Assembly (NCBI RefSeq): GCF_014201805.1
Contig: NZ_JACHFK010000013.1
Location: 62,001 to 126,000 of the forward strand
Direction: 5' to 3'
Source: Deinococcus metalli
GTDB taxonomy: Bacteria; Deinococcota; Deinococci; Deinococcales; Deinococcaceae
DNA length: 64,000 nucleotides
Positions 31,208-39,698 of this stretch are shown one piece after another. A model generated the notes under the pieces. That model saw nothing but the letters and a program-made list of their open reading frames with translations, did not search any database and had not been told where the DNA came from. The position numbers and the translations under genes are program-made. Position 1 is the stretch's first letter. The number at the start of each line of letters is the position of its first letter.

Positions 31208-32074
31208 GTGACTGAGGCAGATCCCGGATGGCGGCTCGGCCAGGCGCTGATCCTGACCGGGACGTTCCTGCTCGTCGAGGTCATCGCCGGCATGCTGTCC
31301 GGCAGTCTCGCCCTGCTCGCCGACGCCGGTCATGTGCTGACGGACGGTGTGGTGTTGATGCTGGCGCTCCAGGCTGGAGGCCCTGAAGTGCGTGATCGCC
31401 GGCGTACGCCCGGCCACCAGCGCGCCGTAATTCTGGGGGCAGCTGTGATCGCGGGCGTGCTGTCCACCGCTGCCCTGGGTGTGGTGGCGGAGGCGTACTG
31501 GCGGCTGCAGTCACCCGTGCCCGTGCAGACCACGGTCATGCTCGCCCTGGCAGTGCTTGGCCTGGGCATCAACGTGATCAGCGCGCGCCTGGCAGCCACG
31601 GGACGCGAGGGGAACCCGGCCACGCATGCCGCGTACCTGGAGCTCCGGGGTGACGTGCTGGGGCCTGTGGCGGTGATCGGCGGCGCGCTCCTGATTCGCT
31701 TTACCGGTGAGCTCTGGCTCGACCCGCTCCTGGGGGCGCTGGTGGGGATCTGGGTGGTGCCGCGCGTCTGGGCGCTTCTGGCCGCGAGCATGACTGGCGC
31801 AGTGAATGCCGCGTTTCAACAGGTGGATCTGAATGCCTTTCGTCGCGAGCTGGCCGCGCTGCCTGGCGTCACCGAAGTGCAGGCGCTGCATGTGTGGAGC
31901 GCCACCCGCGGCGTTCACAGCGTGACTGTGCATCTGGTGGGTGCGGAGGTGAATCGCGACCTGGTTGTGAAGGTGCACGAGATCGCAGCGGTTCACGGCA
32001 TGCCGTACGTCATCATGCGGATCGAGCCTGCTGGACTGCACGCTGGGGACGGTGACGGGTTGGCGCGGCAGTGA
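31208..32074 (+). CDS. CzcD-type cation diffusion facilitator
   Basis: A 288-residue six-helix metal exporter. Helix II: LADAGHVLTD; helix V: AAYLELRGDVLG, with the same His-to-Glu type change as the CDF at 18550. It lacks a His-rich loop. The C-terminal domain holds ALHVWSATRGVHSVTVHLVG. GTG start after about 260 bases without a gene. The cadC-like regulator follows on the same strand after 254 bases. Metal specificity cannot be set from sequence. Confidence 0.87.
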   Translation: MTEADPGWRLGQALILTGTFLLVEVIAGMLSGSLALLADAGHVLTDGVVLMLALQAGGPEVRDRRRTPGHQRAVILGAAVIAGVLSTAALGVVAEAYWRLQSPVPVQTTVMLALAVLGLGINVISARLAATGREGNPATHAAYLELRGDVLGPVAVIGGALLIRFTGELWLDPLLGALVGIWVVPRVWALLAASMTGAVNAAFQQVDLNAFRRELAALPGVTEVQALHVWSATRGVHSVTVHLVGAEVNRDLVVKVHEIAAVHGMPYVIMRIEPAGLHAGDGDGLARQ

Positions 32075-32328
32075 CGTCACGAGTGGCCGTTTTGGCGTGC
32101 CTGAGGACGACCGGATACCCCGTCCGGTTGGGCAGTGAGAGGTGCTTCTCAGGGCGCGCGGATGCCCTGCCGTTGATGACAGGAGCGGTGGACTCGGCGC
32201 CGACCCGCCGTCTGGGGTTGGTGACCGTTGACGGCAGCAGGTGGGCTTTCTGGCTGGGATTCGGACGGCCATGGGCGGACGGTGCCGCGTCCCTCATACG
32301 CCGTGCACGGGCGCATTACACTGGCCAG

Positions 32329-32694
32329 ATGATAAGCGCTTCTCAAGACGCCCTTTGCGAGGAGGCGTGTGTTCACCCGGAGGCGGTGCGACGCGCCCGG
32401 GAGGCCCTGCCGGACGCCGAGTGCGTCGACCATGCCAGCGCCTTCCTGAAACTGGTTGCTGATCCCACGCGGTTGAAGATCCTCAGTGCGCTGAATACGG
32501 GGGAGTTGTGCGTGTGCGATCTGTCGTTGGTCGTCGGCATCAGCGAGAGCGCCATGAGCCACCAACTCCGGTTGCTGCGGACTGGCCGCGTGGTGACGTT
32601 CCGCAAGGAGGGCCGGGTGGCGTATTACAGCCTGCTCGATCACCACGTCACGACATTGATCGGCAGCGCCCTCGAGCACGCCCGGGAGTCATGA
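32329..32694 (+). CDS. CadC-like ArsR-family Cd/Pb/Zn sensor
   Basis: A 121-residue winged-helix repressor. Metal site: C10-EEA-C14 at the N-terminus and C61-V-C63-DL in alpha-3, the two-part alpha-3N site known for CadC (Cd/Pb/Bi); another Cys is at 32. DNA-recognition helix in VGISESAMSHQLRLL. The ATG is preceded by TACACT at six bases (leaderless); the longer upstream reading is rejected. It is the best candidate in the window for the regulator of the shared ATPase/lspA promoter block, although it lies about 10 kb away. Confidence 0.88.
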   Translation: MISASQDALCEEACVHPEAVRRAREALPDAECVDHASAFLKLVADPTRLKILSALNTGELCVCDLSLVVGISESAMSHQLRLLRTGRVVTFRKEGRVAYYSLLDHHVTTLIGSALEHARES

Positions 32695-32814
32695 CGCGGC
32701 GTGATGGAGATGTCGAGAATCGGGGCTGATCTAGGTATCGTTCGTGGTGGGGAGATGACGTTCACGCGACGCAGACCTCCTCAGAGCCCTGGACACAGGA
32801 CTGGCCAGCGCCAC

Positions 32815-33462
32815 TCACGCTGCTGAATTCACGCCGTGCAGGGCGCGCCACACCAGGGACAGCGCGAACCCCCACATGAGCAGCCCGACGAGGGCGTCGA
32901 GCCCACGCCATGCCGCCGGTGAGCGGAAGAGCGGGGCGAGGCGGCTTCCGCCAAACGTGAGCCGGGCGTACCAGGCGCATGAAGCGGTCACGGCCCCCCG
33001 GGCGAACAGGACTCGCCCTTCGGCGCCCAGTGGAGCGGACAGGGCACCGAACAGCACCACACTGTCGATATACGGATGGGGATTGAGGAAGGTCAGGGCC
33101 AGCGCTGTCGCGGCCACACGGGGCGCATACCGGGCTGTGGGTCTGGCGCTGTCGAGGTGAGGATGGTCATGACGCCATGCGGCGCGCAGGGCTTTGAAGC
33201 CGTGCCAGAACAGGAACGCGGCGCCGCCCCACGCAGCGAGTGAGGCCAGTGCGGGGACGCGCAGCAGCAGGGCCCCCACGCCAGTGGCGCCCAGCAGGAT
33301 GAAGGTGGCATCGGCGAGTATCCCTGTGGCGCCGGCCACGACCGGGTGGTGCCTCTGGATGGCCTGGCGCAGCACGAAGGTGTTCAGTGCGCTGACGCCC
33401 ATCACGTGGGCCGCACTCACACCGAAGCCCTGCGTGAGGGCCGCGACCTGAAGGTCAGGCAT
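32815..33462 (-). CDS. LysE/ArgO-family exporter
   Basis: A 215-residue, six-helix amino-acid exporter. Family features: the opening TQGFGVSAAHVMGVSALNTFVLRQ and the central TALALTFLNPHPYIDSVVLFG, which matches the LysE/ArgO consensus. It could export lysine, arginine or an analogue. ATG 33462 gives the usual N-terminus; a GTG nine bases upstream is possible. It is convergent with the cadC-like gene and has no partner gene. Confidence 0.87.
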   Translation of the reverse strand: MPDLQVAALTQGFGVSAAHVMGVSALNTFVLRQAIQRHHPVVAGATGILADATFILLGATGVGALLLRVPALASLAAWGGAAFLFWHGFKALRAAWRHDHPHLDSARPTARYAPRVAATALALTFLNPHPYIDSVVLFGALSAPLGAEGRVLFARGAVTASCAWYARLTFGGSRLAPLFRSPAAWRGLDALVGLLMWGFALSLVWRALHGVNSAA

Positions 33463-34047
33463 CGGCGTCACGCCTGCAGGAGTGAGGATTCACTGTTGTA
33501 TGCCGGAGCATACCAGTTGCGCGCTGGAGGTCGGGGCCTGGGGTGATATGAGAGAGCGCCTGACGCATGCGTCAGCCCGAGAACGGGCACACAGGCAAGC
33601 TGTCGAGCTCGAGGTTGCATCCCTCAGCCCTGAGCGGCTCTCCCTTGATCTCCATGGCCGCGTCTGTGCTTTGGATCATCACCCGAATTCGGCGTACAAC
33701 GCGGATCACAGGGTCCGAGTGGGGCTCAGCAGCATCGCTACTGGGCAGGTCGTGAACATCACGGCGTGTGCGTCAACCTTGACGGTGGCTGTGGTGAGTG
33801 CAGTGATATCGAAGCGACTATTCACGGAGGGACGTCCGACGACCTGCCGGGAGCATACATGCGGTCACGCCGACGCGGATGGAGCGTCGTTGTGAAACTG
33901 AGGGCGCTACCGGCTGCCTGGAACGGTGGTCAGGCAGATCACGGTGCCTGTGCCTACGGACGTGGCAGCACGTGGGTCAGTAGAGAAAACGTCGCTGTGG
34001 TCGCTGTCGTTTTCTGAATGATCGCAGTGACACGGCTAACCCGAGGA
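33463..34047. other. intergenic, one palindrome
   Basis: About 580 bases without a gene I can support; frames here lack domain-like sequence. The only structure is a perfect 16-bp palindrome CTGACGCATGCGTCAG at 33560-33575, a possible protein-binding site. Confidence 0.5.
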
Positions 34048-34269
34048 TCAGGACGCCTCATCGTCAGCAGGCCTGGCGGGCACGGCCTGGCTGCGGTCGA
34101 AGAGGCCACAGATGCCGCTCTTGTTGCCGTGGTGGTAGTCAAGAATGGCGTCGGGCTCCCTCGTGCCGGGGCACAGGCCGAGCACGCGGAGTTCCTCGGT
34201 GGTGGCCAGGGTCGACGGGTACGTCTGGTGGTACCGGGGTTTGGGCGGGCGTTTGCTGCGGTGCGTCAT
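34048..34269 (-). CDS. small protein of unknown function
   Basis: A 73-residue protein, strongly basic at the N-terminus (MTHRSKRPPKPRYHQTYPST) and acidic at the very end (RPADDEAS). It has two Cys (LGLCPGT, SGICGLF), no signal peptide and no membrane segment. I recognise no family. It stands between two unknown regions and is co-directional with the basic-tail protein gene to its right. Confidence that it is real rests on its protein-like composition only. Confidence 0.5.
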   Translation of the reverse strand: MTHRSKRPPKPRYHQTYPSTLATTEELRVLGLCPGTREPDAILDYHHGNKSGICGLFDRSQAVPARPADDEAS

Positions 34270-34425
34270 GGGGCGCCGTCCTGGTGAGGCATACACGTGA
34301 AAATCACTGGTCCTATCATGCGCGCCTCTGAACGCTGGGTGATGGGATGGCGAAGCCGTCGAGCTGCCGCGACGCCCTATGCACGGGCGATGCCGCTCAG
34401 ATGCAGAGCTCCTGACAAGACAACA

Positions 34426-34442
34426 CCCCGCATTAAGCGGGG
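34426..34442 (-). terminator. intrinsic terminator of the basic-tail protein gene
   Basis: CCCCGC, loop ATTAA, GCGGGG; on the minus strand the hairpin is followed by TGTTGTCTTGT. It lies 30 bases past the stop of the leftward gene 34472-34954. Confidence 0.7.
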
Positions 34443-34471
34443 CTGCGGTTAAGGGCGGATCGGGCGCTTCG

Positions 34472-34954
34472 TTATGCCTTCTTGCGAGCGACGGTCTTTT
34501 TGGCAGGTGCCTTCTTAGCGAGAGCAGCTCCACGTTTGGCAGGCGCGGCGCCCTTCCGCGAGTTCCCCAGCGTCTGCCCTTTGGTGTAGCTCGCCTGCAT
34601 CTTCTCCCGAGTGCTTGCAGCCAACGCTTTGAAGTCCACCAGGCCCGCCTCGATGTTCTCGTACGTAGGCTTGATCGTGCCGCCCCGGCGCGCCGGCGTC
34701 AGCTGGGTGTTCATGTCCGCGAACCACTCGTCGAATGCGGGCGTGGCTTCGAAGACCATGTCCCGGACATCACGGGAGTACGTGTCGTCTTGACCGCGCC
34801 GGGTGAAGGCTTTGGGCAGCGTGAAGCGCTGGGGCAGATCTGCGGCGTCGAAGGTGCCGTCCCGGACGGCGGCGCGGAATTCCTTGACGAAGGCGTCGCT
34901 GCGTTGCGCGTTGGCGAGTTTCCTGACCTGTTCACTGAGTGTGGTGTACGCCAT
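34472..34954 (-). CDS. unknown protein with lysine-rich tail (paralogue of 59851-60297)
   Basis: A 160-residue cytosolic protein. The first 110 residues form a helical domain (RSDAFVKEFRAAVRDG, LPQRFTLPKAF, DMVFEATPAFDEWFADM). The last 50 residues are a histone-like Lys/Ala/Pro tail (PAKRGAALAKKAPAKKTVAR) suited to binding nucleic acid. A second copy of the same architecture lies in the defence region at 59851-60297, with the blocks RSDAF, AVRDG, RFTLPK and DMVFE conserved. I recognise no family. It ends in an intrinsic terminator. Confidence 0.75.
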   Translation of the reverse strand: MAYTTLSEQVRKLANAQRSDAFVKEFRAAVRDGTFDAADLPQRFTLPKAFTRRGQDDTYSRDVRDMVFEATPAFDEWFADMNTQLTPARRGGTIKPTYENIEAGLVDFKALAASTREKMQASYTKGQTLGNSRKGAAPAKRGAALAKKAPAKKTVARKKA

Positions 34955-35281
34955 AATTGGTAGCATACGGCACGGGAACCAAGGATCAACAGGGGTTGCT
35001 TTTAAAACTTAGGCGGTTCATTCAATGCGACGATTCATTCCAGCGAACTGCTGTGCCGTTGGATGATGTGCGGCCAAGATCCATGTGTTCTCAACCGACA
35101 CGCGCAGGACCACGCGCAGCCACGATGGCGAAGGCCAGGGACACGGACGCTTCAGGAGATTCGGGTGGAGTCCATGCGTCGTGAACATGCGTTTCGGTCA
35201 ACCCTCCGTACTGGACGCCCGGACGGTGGCTTAGAGCCAAGGCTCAAAACTTAAAACTTCTGGTAAGTTGTCGGCCTTCGC
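34955..35281. other. intergenic, no feature seen
   Basis: About 330 bases between the basic-tail gene and a small unknown gene beside the second IS. No supported gene. GAGCC-AAGGCTC around 35235 is a short inverted repeat of unknown meaning. Confidence 0.45.
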
Positions 35282-35491
35282 TCATGACCGGCGTTTAGCA
35301 AGCTCCGTCAACCGCTCAGGTCGCTTTGGCCCGTTCAATTCCGTCAACAGTTCTTGAGGGAAGTAGCTGAACGGCTCACCCCACCATTGCATCATCTTGG
35401 TGTTCCAGATTCGCCAGCCGACTCTAGGAATGGCTTTCGCGACGTACCTTGATCTACCCTTCGCCACAGTGCCACGATACTCCCAGCTCAA
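35282..35491 (-). CDS. small protein of unknown function beside the IS
   Basis: A 69-residue basic, Trp-rich protein (MSWEYRGTVAKGRSRYVAKA, then WRIWNTKMMQWWGEPFSYFP). The composition is protein-like and unlike shadow frames, but I recognise no family. It is divergent from the transposase gene with 17 bases between starts; it may be a passenger or part of the IS, or belong to the host. The local DNA is less GC-rich than the surroundings. Confidence 0.5.
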   Translation of the reverse strand: MSWEYRGTVAKGRSRYVAKAIPRVGWRIWNTKMMQWWGEPFSYFPQELLTELNGPKRPERLTELAKRRS

Positions 35492-35508
35492 ACACGTAAT
35501 TTACTTGG

Positions 35509-36314
35509 ATGGTTGCTCAACTCGTTCCCGACACACTGTGGGCCGTCGTTCAGCCAATCCTGCCCGAGAATGCTCCGAGCCCACGGGGCGGACGACCGAA
35601 ACTTGAGGACCGGGCCGTCCTCGCTGGAATTATCTTCGTGCTTCGCTGTGGGCTTCCGTGGCGCGCTCTGCCCCAACAACTTGGTTTCGGGAGTGGTTTG
35701 ACCTGTTGGCGGCGATTGAGGGACTGGCAACAAGCAGGTGTCTGGCAGAAACTACACCAAGCACTACTGCAAGCGTTGCAGGACGCAGAATTGCTGGACT
35801 GGTCACGAGCTTCGGTTGACTCTACGAGTGTCCCTGCTCCAAAAGGGGGGCTCACACAGGGCCAAACCCGACGGATCGAGGAAAATGTGGCAGCAAACTT
35901 CACTTGATCGTCGATAACAACAGGGTTCCAATCGCGCTATCCCTCTCCGGTGCAAACGTGCACGACTCAAAGAAGCTTGTAGACGTGCTGAACGCGCTGC
36001 CGAAAGTACACGACAAGCGGTTCCACCTGCTCCGCACGCGCCCAGCCAAACTGCATGCCGACAAAGGATACGACTACCCGAGATGCCGAACTGCGGTAAA
36101 GCTGCGTGGCATCACCCCACGAATTGCACGCCGCCAAGTGGAGGAGAAATCCCGGTTGGGGCGGAACCGCTGGAAAGTTGAGCGTACATTTTCGTGGCTA
36201 CTGAACTACAAAAAGCTCGCGGTGAGATACGGCCGTCGAAGCGACCTCTTCCTCGCTCTCGGGCTGTTGGCATCGTCGCTTGTTTGCTTCCGACGACTGC
36301 ACTTCAACTTTTAG
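35509..36314 (+). mobile_element. IS5-family transposase in two frames (IS427-like), frameshift needed
   Basis: orfA (35509-35907) carries VAQLVPDTLWAVVQPILPEN, RGGRPKLEDRAVLAGIIFVL and the first catalytic Asp in SVDSTSVPAPKGG. The remainder lies in the -1 frame and reads AHTGPNPTDRGKCGSKLHLI, then SGANVHDSKKL, LHADKGYDY (Asp) and KVERTFSWLL (Glu), stopping at 36314. Joining needs a -1 shift in the run AAAAGGGGGG at 35841-35850, typical of this IS group, where it yields the active transposase. I could not identify terminal repeats or a target duplication, so element limits are open. Confidence 0.82.
35841..35850 (+). promoter_or_regulatory. candidate -1 ribosomal frameshift site
   Basis: AAAAGGGGGG at the point where the transposase frame passes from orfA to orfB. 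In the zero frame it reads AAA-GGG-GGG; rereading one G puts translation into the frame with the remaining catalytic residues. Confidence 0.7.
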
Positions 36315-36342
36315 CAGGAAGGAGCACAGCGGACCGACCCAA

Positions 36343-37296
36343 ATGAGGCGGCTTCAAGAAAGCAGGTGCCCGAGTACGCTGAATACTGTGACCCAGGCAT
36401 TCTCTGCTTCACCCGTTAATCGCGCCAATCGCATTCGTGGTTGCTTGATTGGCGGTGCCATCGGTGATGCGTGGGGCAGCACCTTCGAAAATCGCACCGC
36501 CCCTCCGGAAGTTGAGCTGCCGTGGGCGTTTACCGACGACACGCAGTTCACGCTCGCCACCTGTGAAGCCATCCTTGCAGCTGAGGCGGTCAGGCCTGAT
36601 GGTCTCGCTCAGGCTTTCGTTCGTTGGTACCAGGCGCGTCAATTTACGGGCGTTGGGTCGAGCACGTTGAAGGCGCTGAGGGACTTGGAGGCAGGGGCGC
36701 ACTGGGCGCTCAGTGGTGCCCGGGGTGAACGGGCAGCGGGAAATGGAGCGGCGATACGTATTGCACCCCTCGCCTTTCTCCTTGATCCGAATGACCTCAA
36801 AGAACGGCAGGTCATCCGAGACGTCTGCCGCATCATGCATCACCACGAGGAAGCCTATGTTGGTGCGCTCGCCGTTATCTACGCGATTCAGGCTGTTGTA
36901 ACCCGACCTCTCGGGTGGGATGTGTTGGGCATTGGCGAGAAGTTACCTGATAGCCGCGTACGCGATCAGCTTCGTTCGCTTACGACTCAACAGGACATGA
37001 GTATCGAGCAGGCCGCTGAGCGTTTCGGCAGTTCGGGTTTCGTGGGAGAGTCCGTACCGCTTGCGGTATTTGCTGCCGCACAAGAGGCTCGACTTGGCTT
37101 TCAGGGGGTAATGGAAGCCATTATGCGTGCAGGAGGAGACACCGATACGGTGGGGTCGATGGCGGGACAGCTGATGGGCGCAGCAATAGGCTCGTCGGCT
37201 CTACCGGAGGCTCTTGTGTCTCGTTTGCCGCATTGGGAGATGTTGTCCGTCGCTGATCGCTTCGCATCCTGGGCGGCCAGCCTCAGCAGGTTTTGA
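36343..37296 (+). CDS. ADP-ribosylglycohydrolase family protein
   Basis: Hydrolyses ADP-ribose from proteins, nucleic acids or small molecules; related to DraG/ARH. The 317-residue all-helical product has the binuclear-metal motifs GCLIGGAIGDAWG, FTDDTQFTLAT and, near the C-terminus, GGDTDTVGSMAGQLMGAAIG. ATG 36343 is used; a GTG at 36388 is nearer the conserved domain and plausible. It starts 30 bases after the transposase and could have lost its own promoter to the IS. ADP-ribosylation reversal can be part of phage or toxin conflict, but there is no partner transferase next to it. Confidence 0.87.
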   Translation: MRRLQESRCPSTLNTVTQAFSASPVNRANRIRGCLIGGAIGDAWGSTFENRTAPPEVELPWAFTDDTQFTLATCEAILAAEAVRPDGLAQAFVRWYQARQFTGVGSSTLKALRDLEAGAHWALSGARGERAAGNGAAIRIAPLAFLLDPNDLKERQVIRDVCRIMHHHEEAYVGALAVIYAIQAVVTRPLGWDVLGIGEKLPDSRVRDQLRSLTTQQDMSIEQAAERFGSSGFVGESVPLAVFAAAQEARLGFQGVMEAIMRAGGDTDTVGSMAGQLMGAAIGSSALPEALVSRLPHWEMLSVADRFASWAASLSRF

Positions 37297-37352
37297 GCTT
37301 TACCTCTTAGGAGCGGTCACCTGCTGTCGCGCTGAACGTCCAGCCACTGTCG

Positions 37353-37997
37353 TTACTGCAGCAGGAGCCAGCGCGCACGGGTGCCGTCGGGGGCGGCCAC
37401 GTCGTCACGTTCGAAGCCGAGGGCGCTGAAAAAGCCATCACTGTCTGGTGTTGAGGCCAGCGACAGTGTCGTGATGCCGAGGTACGGTGCTCTCGCCCGC
37501 GCCACACTGATCACAACGTCTATCACTTGCCGGCCGACGCCCTGCCGCTGGTGGCCTCGGTGCACGGCGATGACTGGAATGATGAGGGTGGGCACGCTGG
37601 TCTGACCGTCGACCTGATCCAAGATCGACGGGTCGGCCCGCTGGTGTCCGGCGTGGAGGGTAAGCCCGGCCAGACGGGTGTCGCCGCGTGTCAGTCCGTA
37701 CAGCGCTACCAGACCCTGCTGGCCGTCAGCGATTGCTTCCAGGATCCTCGTGTTGATCTGCGCGTCGCCACTGTCGAAGGCGCCCCACTGAACAGGGTCG
37801 GGGGCGATGAGGGAGACCTGGCCGGCAGGCACAGGAATCCCGGCCTGGAGGCGCTCGGTGGTCAGGGGGCCTAGGGGACGGGTGAAGGCTTCAGCACGGG
37901 CCAGCACGCGCACTCGGCGTGCTTCGTCATCGGGAGAGCGTTGCTGCGGGGTGGTGATCGCTCCGAACTGCTGTCGGGAGCGGACGATCGTCACCAT
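37353..37997 (-). CDS. GNAT-family N-acetyltransferase
   Basis: A 214-residue protein. The acetyl-CoA site is motif A, IPVIAVHRGHQRQGVGRQVI, with Q/RxxGxG-type loop HQRQGVG; motif B follows (LASTPDSDGFFSALGFE). An N-terminal extension of about 60 residues contains an Arg-rich helix. AGGAGG is only two bases from ATG 37997, so the GTG three bases downstream may be the real start. Substrate unknown. Convergent with the ADP-ribosylglycohydrolase gene, no operon. Confidence 0.85.
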   Translation of the reverse strand: MVTIVRSRQQFGAITTPQQRSPDDEARRVRVLARAEAFTRPLGPLTTERLQAGIPVPAGQVSLIAPDPVQWGAFDSGDAQINTRILEAIADGQQGLVALYGLTRGDTRLAGLTLHAGHQRADPSILDQVDGQTSVPTLIIPVIAVHRGHQRQGVGRQVIDVVISVARARAPYLGITTLSLASTPDSDGFFSALGFERDDVAAPDGTRARWLLLQ

Positions 37998-38097
37998 AAC
38001 CTCCTGAAGCAGGTCATCGACGAACGCCTAGTGTGCTGCGCGGCTGCATTCGGGCGTCCTGAACCGGCCGGAGTCTTTCCGTGTGCATGGGGACGGG

Positions 38098-38700
38098 TCA
38101 ATGTTCAGGGCTGCTCTCCATCCGGGCGTCACGTGCGGTACTCAAGGTCTGCATGACCTCTAAGGGGGATCGTGGGCCTACGCGGCAGGGGAGCTCCTCG
38201 GCCTGGCCTTCCTGATCCAGGGTGTAGCTCCGGAACTCAAGCACCCCTTCGTTCCAGCTGGGGATGAGGAGGATGCTGCGGTCGTCGAGGACACCGAGCG
38301 TGTGCCCCTGCCGGACGAGGCGGTGGTCGTGTTTCGCCGCGGCGCTCTGGCTGTCTGGATGGATGATCCAGTTGCCGATCCAGTCCACCCGGCCTGGCCA
38401 CAGGGTGGCCAGCGCCTCGCTCCAGCCGACCGTGAAGCGTGGGTCGATCTGGAGGACGTCGCGGGGCGTGTCCGGGTACCACGTGGGCGCGCCCGCGGTG
38501 CTGGCGAGGAGGACGTGCAGGGTGTGCTGCTCCTGGTAGCCGAACAGCAGGCCGCCGCGGATGCGGGTGGGGGACAGGAGCTGCTGGTGCAGGGTGTGCG
38601 TGACCGCCTGAAGGAGCACGACGTCCTGCAGCGCTTCACCGGGAGAGGGGAGGACCGGTGCGCCAGGTGGTACCCAGAACTGCCGCTGCTGCGCTTTCAT
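38098..38700 (-). CDS. unknown protein resembling a degenerate JAB/MPN domain, copy 1
   Basis: A 200-residue protein, paralogous to 39093-39617. The order of motifs resembles a JAB peptidase such as the Cap3 at 46050: GGLLFGY for the TGGLLLG strand, DWIGNWIIHPD for LGEWHSHPH, and GVLDDRSILLIPSWNEG for the closing strands. The catalytic Glu and the first His are missing (WIIHP in place of WHSHP), so zinc peptidase activity is unlikely. TAAACT five bases before the ATG fits a leaderless promoter. Divergent from the small XRE gene at 38781. The fold assignment is my inference from motif order. Confidence 0.6.
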   Translation of the reverse strand: MKAQQRQFWVPPGAPVLPSPGEALQDVVLLQAVTHTLHQQLLSPTRIRGGLLFGYQEQHTLHVLLASTAGAPTWYPDTPRDVLQIDPRFTVGWSEALATLWPGRVDWIGNWIIHPDSQSAAAKHDHRLVRQGHTLGVLDDRSILLIPSWNEGVLEFRSYTLDQEGQAEELPCRVGPRSPLEVMQTLSTARDARMESSPEH

Positions 38701-38780
38701 GCGTCAGTTTAGGAAGTCAGCAGAAAAATTGCTAGGTATAGAGTGTAGATTCTGGAGAGACGCTCGCGCAGGCTGGCCGG

Positions 38781-38999
38781 ATGGCTTCTGCCGCCCGACT
38801 CCGGTTTGCTGCGCACGTCCGCCAGCTCCGCAAGGCGGCCAGCTGGTCGCAGGAGGAATTGGGCGAGCACGCCGGCATCCACCGGACGTACATCGGAGCG
38901 ATGGAGCGCGGCGAGGCGAACGTGACGCTTGACCACCTGCAGAGGATCGCGGACGCCCTGAAGGTCGATGTGGCGGAACTGCTCCGGGCAGGTGAGTAG
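38781..38999 (+). CDS. XRE-family regulator, C-protein-like
   Basis: A 72-residue single helix-turn-helix protein of the size and type of restriction-modification controller proteins: AHVRQLRKAASWSQEELGEH, then AGIHRTYIGAMERGEANVTL. It is divergent from the degenerate JAB-like gene (38700) with 80 bases between, and probably controls it and itself. Similar xre genes lie at 39699, 39991 and 49904; three of the four share the AGIHR motif. Confidence 0.85.
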   Translation: MASAARLRFAAHVRQLRKAASWSQEELGEHAGIHRTYIGAMERGEANVTLDHLQRIADALKVDVAELLRAGE

Positions 39000-39092
39000 G
39001 TTCTTGTAGCGCACGACGGGTCGTTGATCCAGACGGCCTGTGGCGCGCGGGCCCGCGCCTGTGACGCCAATGTGTGGGATGTGGCCGCCGGG

Positions 39093-39617
39093 CTAGGCCC
39101 TGTGATCGACCAGGCACGCGATCTCTGCGGGTTGCCCTTCGAGCCAGAGATATGCCCGGCCGGTGAGGAGTCCCTCCTGGAGGCCAATGACGAGCAGGGG
39201 ATACTTCTCGTCGATCAATCCCAGGTGACCACCGAGCGTGACCCAGGCGAGCTCGACCTGGCGGTCGGGCAGACGGCCATCCGGCGCGGTGAGCCATTGG
39301 CCGGCCCAGTCGACGTCTTCGCTGAGCACGGTGGATACGCCCTGAGTGACGCCCATCAGGAACGGAAGCGAGGGCGTGAGGGGATCAGTGGTGGCGCTTG
39401 GTGGTGCCTGACAGGCGGCGAGCGTGACGACGAGGGTGGTGGTCTGACGGATACCGAAGAGCGCACCCCCGGTCCAGCGCCCGCGTATGTCCACTGCCTG
39501 AAAGAGGTGTTTCCGGGCCAGCGGCTCGAGGGCTACCGACTTGAGCGCGAGGAACTGGCCGTCCTGCGAGCGGTGGGTATTGGGGAGGCCGAGGTAACGC
39601 TGGGTGGCGCGGTGCAT
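39093..39617 (-). CDS. unknown protein resembling a degenerate JAB/MPN domain, copy 2
   Basis: A 174-residue paralogue of 38098-38700: TGGALFGIRQTTTLVVTL, VDWAGQWLTAPDG and HLGLIDEKYPLLVIGLQEGL align in order with that protein. Decay of the presumed active site is further advanced: WHSHP of true JAB peptidases is WLTAP here. A perfect TATAAT (minus strand of 39623-39628) lies five bases before the ATG, so the transcript is leaderless. The palindromic operator at 39631-39668 lies directly upstream; the divergent xre gene at 39699 is the obvious regulator. Confidence 0.6.
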   Translation of the reverse strand: MHRATQRYLGLPNTHRSQDGQFLALKSVALEPLARKHLFQAVDIRGRWTGGALFGIRQTTTLVVTLAACQAPPSATTDPLTPSLPFLMGVTQGVSTVLSEDVDWAGQWLTAPDGRLPDRQVELAWVTLGGHLGLIDEKYPLLVIGLQEGLLTGRAYLWLEGQPAEIACLVDHRA

Positions 39618-39630
39618 GCGTAATTATAGG

Positions 39631-39668
39631 CATATATGTCTTAGACAGATGTGTCTAAGACATATATG
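39631..39668. promoter_or_regulatory. tandem palindromic operator of an XRE regulator
   Basis: A perfect 17-bp inverted repeat with a 4-base centre (GATG). Each arm holds its own 11-bp palindrome, TGTCTTAGACA (39637-39647) and TGTCTAAGACA (39652-39662), centred 15 bp apart. This layout resembles the paired C-boxes of restriction controller proteins. It lies upstream of the TATAAT of the leftward gene and before the rightward xre gene. Confidence 0.85.
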
Positions 39669-39698
39669 GCGTGGCCGCTGTCTGCGACCTGACCCATC

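Noticed and set aside
29630..31417. A 595-codon minus-strand frame opposite copD
   Set aside because: Arg/Gln/His-rich antisense frame without a domain; copD motifs are on the plus strand.
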